From JAQIBY01 sp963676165 (lineage in GTDB: Bacteria; Bacteroidota; Bacteroidia; Bacteroidales; ML635J-15), in NCBI GenBank assembly GCA_963676165.1, contig OY781043.1:1116001-1180000 (forward strand): a DNA stretch of 64,000 nucleotides, in the 5' to 3' direction. A program made the translations under genes and the position numbers. A model generated the notes under the pieces. That model was not told the DNA's origin. It was given only the letters and a program-made list of their open reading frames with translations, and did not search any database. Positions 61,149-64,000 of this stretch are shown here, piece by piece; within the stretch, counting starts at the first letter, position 1, and each line of letters starts with the position of its first letter.

Positions 61149-61420
61149 TAACGGTTACTGCCTTGCTATTGCTGGATTGTAGAGGGTGCTGATTTTGGAA
61201 TGTACTGATAGCAAGGGTAAAGCGGTTTTTAACCGTTACTGCGTTGCTATCAGAGTGGTGTGGGATGTTGTTTCTATATGTTCTCGTAGTGTTAATGAAT
61301 CTATATTTTCTGATGCATTTGTGAAAATAACGGTTACTGCCTTGCTATTGCTGGATTGTAGAGGGTGCTTGTTTTGGAATGTACTGATAGCAAGGGTAAA
61401 GCGGTTTTTAACCGTTACTG
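61149..61420. repeat. Pair of 93-bp direct repeats with internal inverted symmetry
   Basis: The units 61149-61241 and 61328-61420 are the same except for two bases. Each begins TAACGGTTACTGCCTTGCTAT and contains ACTGATAGCAAGGGT and AACCGTTACTG, so CCTTGCTAT and ATAGCAAGG face each other within the unit. The intervening 86 bases start with CGTTGCTATCAG, a third partial copy. It lies between the 3' ends of rrf2 and the convergent propeller gene. No gene is seen in 61121-61450. Confidence 0.85.
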
Positions 61421-61450
61421 TCCCATTCTGACTGCCATCTATCCCGTTTG

Positions 61451-62548
61451 TTAATCTATCGGTGTTTTGAAACAAAAATTGCCGGGGATGATTCCGGCAT
61501 CAAACTGGTCAATTAAATTGCCATTCCCTGAGTAACGAAATATTTCTCCTGTTTGGACATTGTCTTTTGCATCTGCAACATAAATTTCTTTGCGTCTTTT
61601 GTCAACTCCTAGACGATAATAACCTCCAACTTGACTTTCACTATACGGACTCTCAATGAATATCTCTGGTTTGTCCATTTGGTGAATTGCGAGGTAGTAG
61701 ATGTCTTTGTTGATATAAAAAAGTGTGTCTCCGGTTGCGTTGATTGATAGTGATTTTGGGGAATAATCCTCATCGAAAACGATTTCTGAGATAATTTTTC
61801 TTGTATCTGTTTGGATGCAAGTTAAACTAGCAGCATCTTTTCCGTAAGGACTGCCTTCAAAACCGCCATCCGATAGCACCCATAAGCGATTAAGGTTGTC
61901 GAGACACATGGAATTTGGTTGCTTTGTAACAGTAATAGAGTCAATAAGTTTGTCTGTGTTGGCGTTTATCACAAGTATTTGATTATCGAAACTCCATGCA
62001 TTTGTGAAAATGAGGCTATCTATTTGCAATAAACACTCGGATGAATGCTGATAAAAATTGCTGTTAGGATTGGAAATGTTGATACTTCCGGTTTTTTCCA
62101 AAGTCTGAGGGTTGACAATGTGAATTGATTGAGAATACAGATCGGAAACATAGGCTTTGCTATCCGAAATGAAATGTATGTATCTTGGAGAATCGAGTCC
62201 TATAATTTTGCCTATGTATTGAAAGTTGTATGCATTTAACACTATAATTTTACCGCTGTTGTTAAGGACAACATAAGCTAGACTGTCACGAATTGTCATT
62301 GACTGAGCAACATCTCCCAAAGTTAACCCATTGGTGTTGAAGAAGACATTTTGCATTGCTTCTTTGCCATCAATGTCATAGTAAGTGATTGAAGCATTAT
62401 TGTACATGAAATTTCCTTCATTAATGACAAATAATCCTTCATATGGAATATTGTCGTATTTGACAGCTTCCCACAATTCATCATCTCTCATGCATGAGCT
62501 TATGCTGAGGATAAAGAGACTGATGATCATGAGGTAGATAGCTTTCAT
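61451..62548 (-). CDS. BtuG-like surface lipoprotein, beta-propeller (DUF5074/YncE type)
   Basis: This 365-residue lipoprotein (lipobox LSISSC, Cys19) forms a YncE-like seven-bladed propeller with repeated motifs (e.g. VVLNNSGKIIVLNAYN and AYVSDLYSQSIHIVNPQT). In Bacteroidota the partner of TonB-dependent BtuB is BtuG, a surface propeller that captures cobamides with very high affinity. The next gene downstream in sequence, upstream in transcription, is a TonB-dependent receptor ending one base before this start. The family match is good; cobamide binding is inferred from context. Confidence 0.75.
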   Translation of the reverse strand: MKAIYLMIISLFILSISSCMRDDELWEAVKYDNIPYEGLFVINEGNFMYNNASITYYDIDGKEAMQNVFFNTNGLTLGDVAQSMTIRDSLAYVVLNNSGKIIVLNAYNFQYIGKIIGLDSPRYIHFISDSKAYVSDLYSQSIHIVNPQTLEKTGSINISNPNSNFYQHSSECLLQIDSLIFTNAWSFDNQILVINANTDKLIDSITVTKQPNSMCLDNLNRLWVLSDGGFEGSPYGKDAASLTCIQTDTRKIISEIVFDEDYSPKSLSINATGDTLFYINKDIYYLAIHQMDKPEIFIESPYSESQVGGYYRLGVDKRRKEIYVADAKDNVQTGEIFRYSGNGNLIDQFDAGIIPGNFCFKTPID

Positions 62549-62549
62549 A

Positions 62550-64000
62550 TTAGAAATTGATGGATAAAATAAACATGTAATTTATGCCTGGCATGGGTCG
62601 ATATAAAATGGAGTGATAGGTTTCATTGAATACATTGTATATTTTGAATTCTGCAGAAACCGATATTTGCTTGAATTCATGTGATTTTCTTAGGCTTAAG
62701 TCATTCATAAAATAGGGGTAAAGCCAGTCTCTTTTTGTTATATCATTGGTTGAGGTTGTGTATCTTTCGCTGTATGTATTATGTTGCCAGCAAATTGAAT
62801 ATCCTTTGTAGGATAATCGGAAGAAAAGATTCCCAGAATGTACAGGGATATAAACAAGCTGCTTTCCATATGTTTCAGTTCCCCAGATGTCTGGATCTCC
62901 AAAATTCTGTGCTTTTGTATATGCATAATTCCCTGAGGCATAATACTCAAACGAATTCCACTTGCCTTTTATGCTGACTGATGCTTCTATGCCTTTGGAT
63001 ATGACTTTCTGGACATTTTCTGCTGTCCAATAACCTTGAAAGGATGGAACCCACAAAATCCAATTATTAATGTCAGAATAATAAGCAGTCAATTCTGATG
63101 ATAACTTCATTTTTCCAATTTTTCCAATAAAATTCACACCTCCTTCTGTACTTATGCCATGTTCAGGAAGTAAAGTCGGATTTCCTCCTGGTTGCCAATA
63201 CAAATCGTTGAGGCTGGGTTGATGATAATTTTGGGAAACATTGGCTTTGAAAACTAAATTTTGCTGCTTCAATGGTTTGAAATTCAGGCCGAACCATGGA
63301 GATAATTTGAGAAAACTTCCATCAATCATATCTTCTCTCATTTGTACCATAAAGTGTAATCTGTCTTTGAAATTTTTTGAAACGCTAATAAATCCTGATA
63401 TTTCAGTACGATGATTTTTGTATCCTAAGTGAGATACTGTGTCAAAGCTGCTAACTTGGTGATAATTAGCATTTAATTTGCCGAGTAAGGAGAAATCGTA
63501 TTTTAGTTTTTGTGAGCATTCAAAGCTATTATAAAAGCTTAAAAATTCACTTTCTGTAAAAATTACTGGAATTTCACCTAATCCGCTGATGAAATTCATT
63601 TGTTGGTAATGACTGTTTTGATTCGCAATTCCGGAGTTTAGTTTAAAGCTAGAGCTTTCTTTGTAATGCGACCAGTTGAACACAATTTTATGATCTGTAA
63701 GTTGTTGAAAGTTTCGGTTTGAATTGTCCGGACCCTCATAACTTGTTGCATTAGGAATGGTTCGTTCTGATTTTTGTCCCCAGTATTTAAGAGACAAAAT
63801 GTGTGAAGATGCAGGTCTGAAATATATCTCTTGCAGAAGCCCAAATTTGCCGTAGGCAGCATTGGAATTTGTATCTATTGGGTGAGTGATTTTGCCTGTT
63901 AAAGGGTCAATATCTGCTATGCCTCTGTTAATAAAGGTGTAATCGTTTTTTGATGCATTGTTATAAATTCGACTGCGCACCTGGAATTTTTTGTTGCCAT
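62550..64000 (-). CDS. TonB-dependent receptor, partial (BtuB-like)
   Basis: The C-terminal portion (about 483 residues) of a TonB-dependent outer membrane receptor. The frame continues beyond the window end, so the plug domain and signal peptide are missing. It consists of barrel strands with the typical receptor ending (ISAEFKIYNVFNETYHSILY, then RPMPGINYMFILSINF). It lies one base upstream of the BtuG-like gene, the arrangement seen for btuB-btuG pairs. The substrate is inferred, not shown. Confidence 0.85.
   Translation of the reverse strand, partial: GNKKFQVRSRIYNNASKNDYTFINRGIADIDPLTGKITHPIDTNSNAAYGKFGLLQEIYFRPASSHILSLKYWGQKSERTIPNATSYEGPDNSNRNFQQLTDHKIVFNWSHYKESSSFKLNSGIANQNSHYQQMNFISGLGEIPVIFTESEFLSFYNSFECSQKLKYDFSLLGKLNANYHQVSSFDTVSHLGYKNHRTEISGFISVSKNFKDRLHFMVQMREDMIDGSFLKLSPWFGLNFKPLKQQNLVFKANVSQNYHQPSLNDLYWQPGGNPTLLPEHGISTEGGVNFIGKIGKMKLSSELTAYYSDINNWILWVPSFQGYWTAENVQKVISKGIEASVSIKGKWNSFEYYASGNYAYTKAQNFGDPDIWGTETYGKQLVYIPVHSGNLFFRLSYKGYSICWQHNTYSERYTTSTNDITKRDWLYPYFMNDLSLRKSHEFKQISVSAEFKIYNVFNETYHSILYRPMPGINYMFILSINF

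Overview
The window is about 64 kb of AT-rich DNA from a member of the Bacteroidota, most likely the class Bacteroidia. Signs of this are type IX secretion (T9SS) C-terminal sorting domains, PorE-like OmpA/propeller proteins, a Bacteroidota-type bamD-rpoZ-coaBC-DUF4835-recN operon, a BtuG/BtuB-like surface uptake pair, and promoters of the TTTG...TAnnTTTG type. I saw no tRNA, rRNA or CRISPR array.

Positions 1-13 kb form a minus-strand defence and mobility island. A type I restriction-modification locus (hsdM, hsdS, hsdR) is split by two REP-associated (Y1/HUH) transposases, clusters of covarying 13-bp palindromes and an ORF broken by a stop codon. HsdS carries two near-identical target recognition domains. 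Upstream of hsdM lie two coiled-coil/transmembrane proteins of unknown function, a DUF4268 nuclease-like protein and a small membrane protein. Next is a three-gene HipBST-type kinase toxin-antitoxin module, with four 18-bp operators spaced 40-41 bp apart.

Positions 13-23 kb are an accessory zone. It holds a sulfotransferase, two lipoproteins (one an alpha/beta hydrolase) and a run of minus-strand genes separated by integron attC-like imperfect palindromes. One such site is interrupted by an internally deleted IS1182-type element with a 4-bp target duplication. The zone also has a complete IS3-family element, an ISAs1 element inserted in a T9SS-type gene, an accessory peptide deformylase with a membrane partner, and an SRAP (YedK-like) remnant.

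Positions 24-64 kb are mostly core chromosome. They include a thioredoxin-like/arsenate reductase pair, a deoxynucleoside kinase, a TPR/OmpA lipoprotein, a coupled operon (TolB-like/Omp85 fusion, M20 amidohydrolase, TrmH methyltransferase), and the bamD-rpoZ-coaBC-DUF4835-recN operon. Next come secA, a TPR protein with two tandem PorE-like proteins, gcvT, an FeS-type bacterial (6-4) photolyase, a BatA-like membrane protein, xseB and a secreted papain-like peptidase. Then follow a hydG operon with two small TM1266-type proteins and an Rrf2 regulator, a pair of 93-bp direct repeats, and a BtuG-like propeller followed by a TonB-dependent receptor that runs off the window end.
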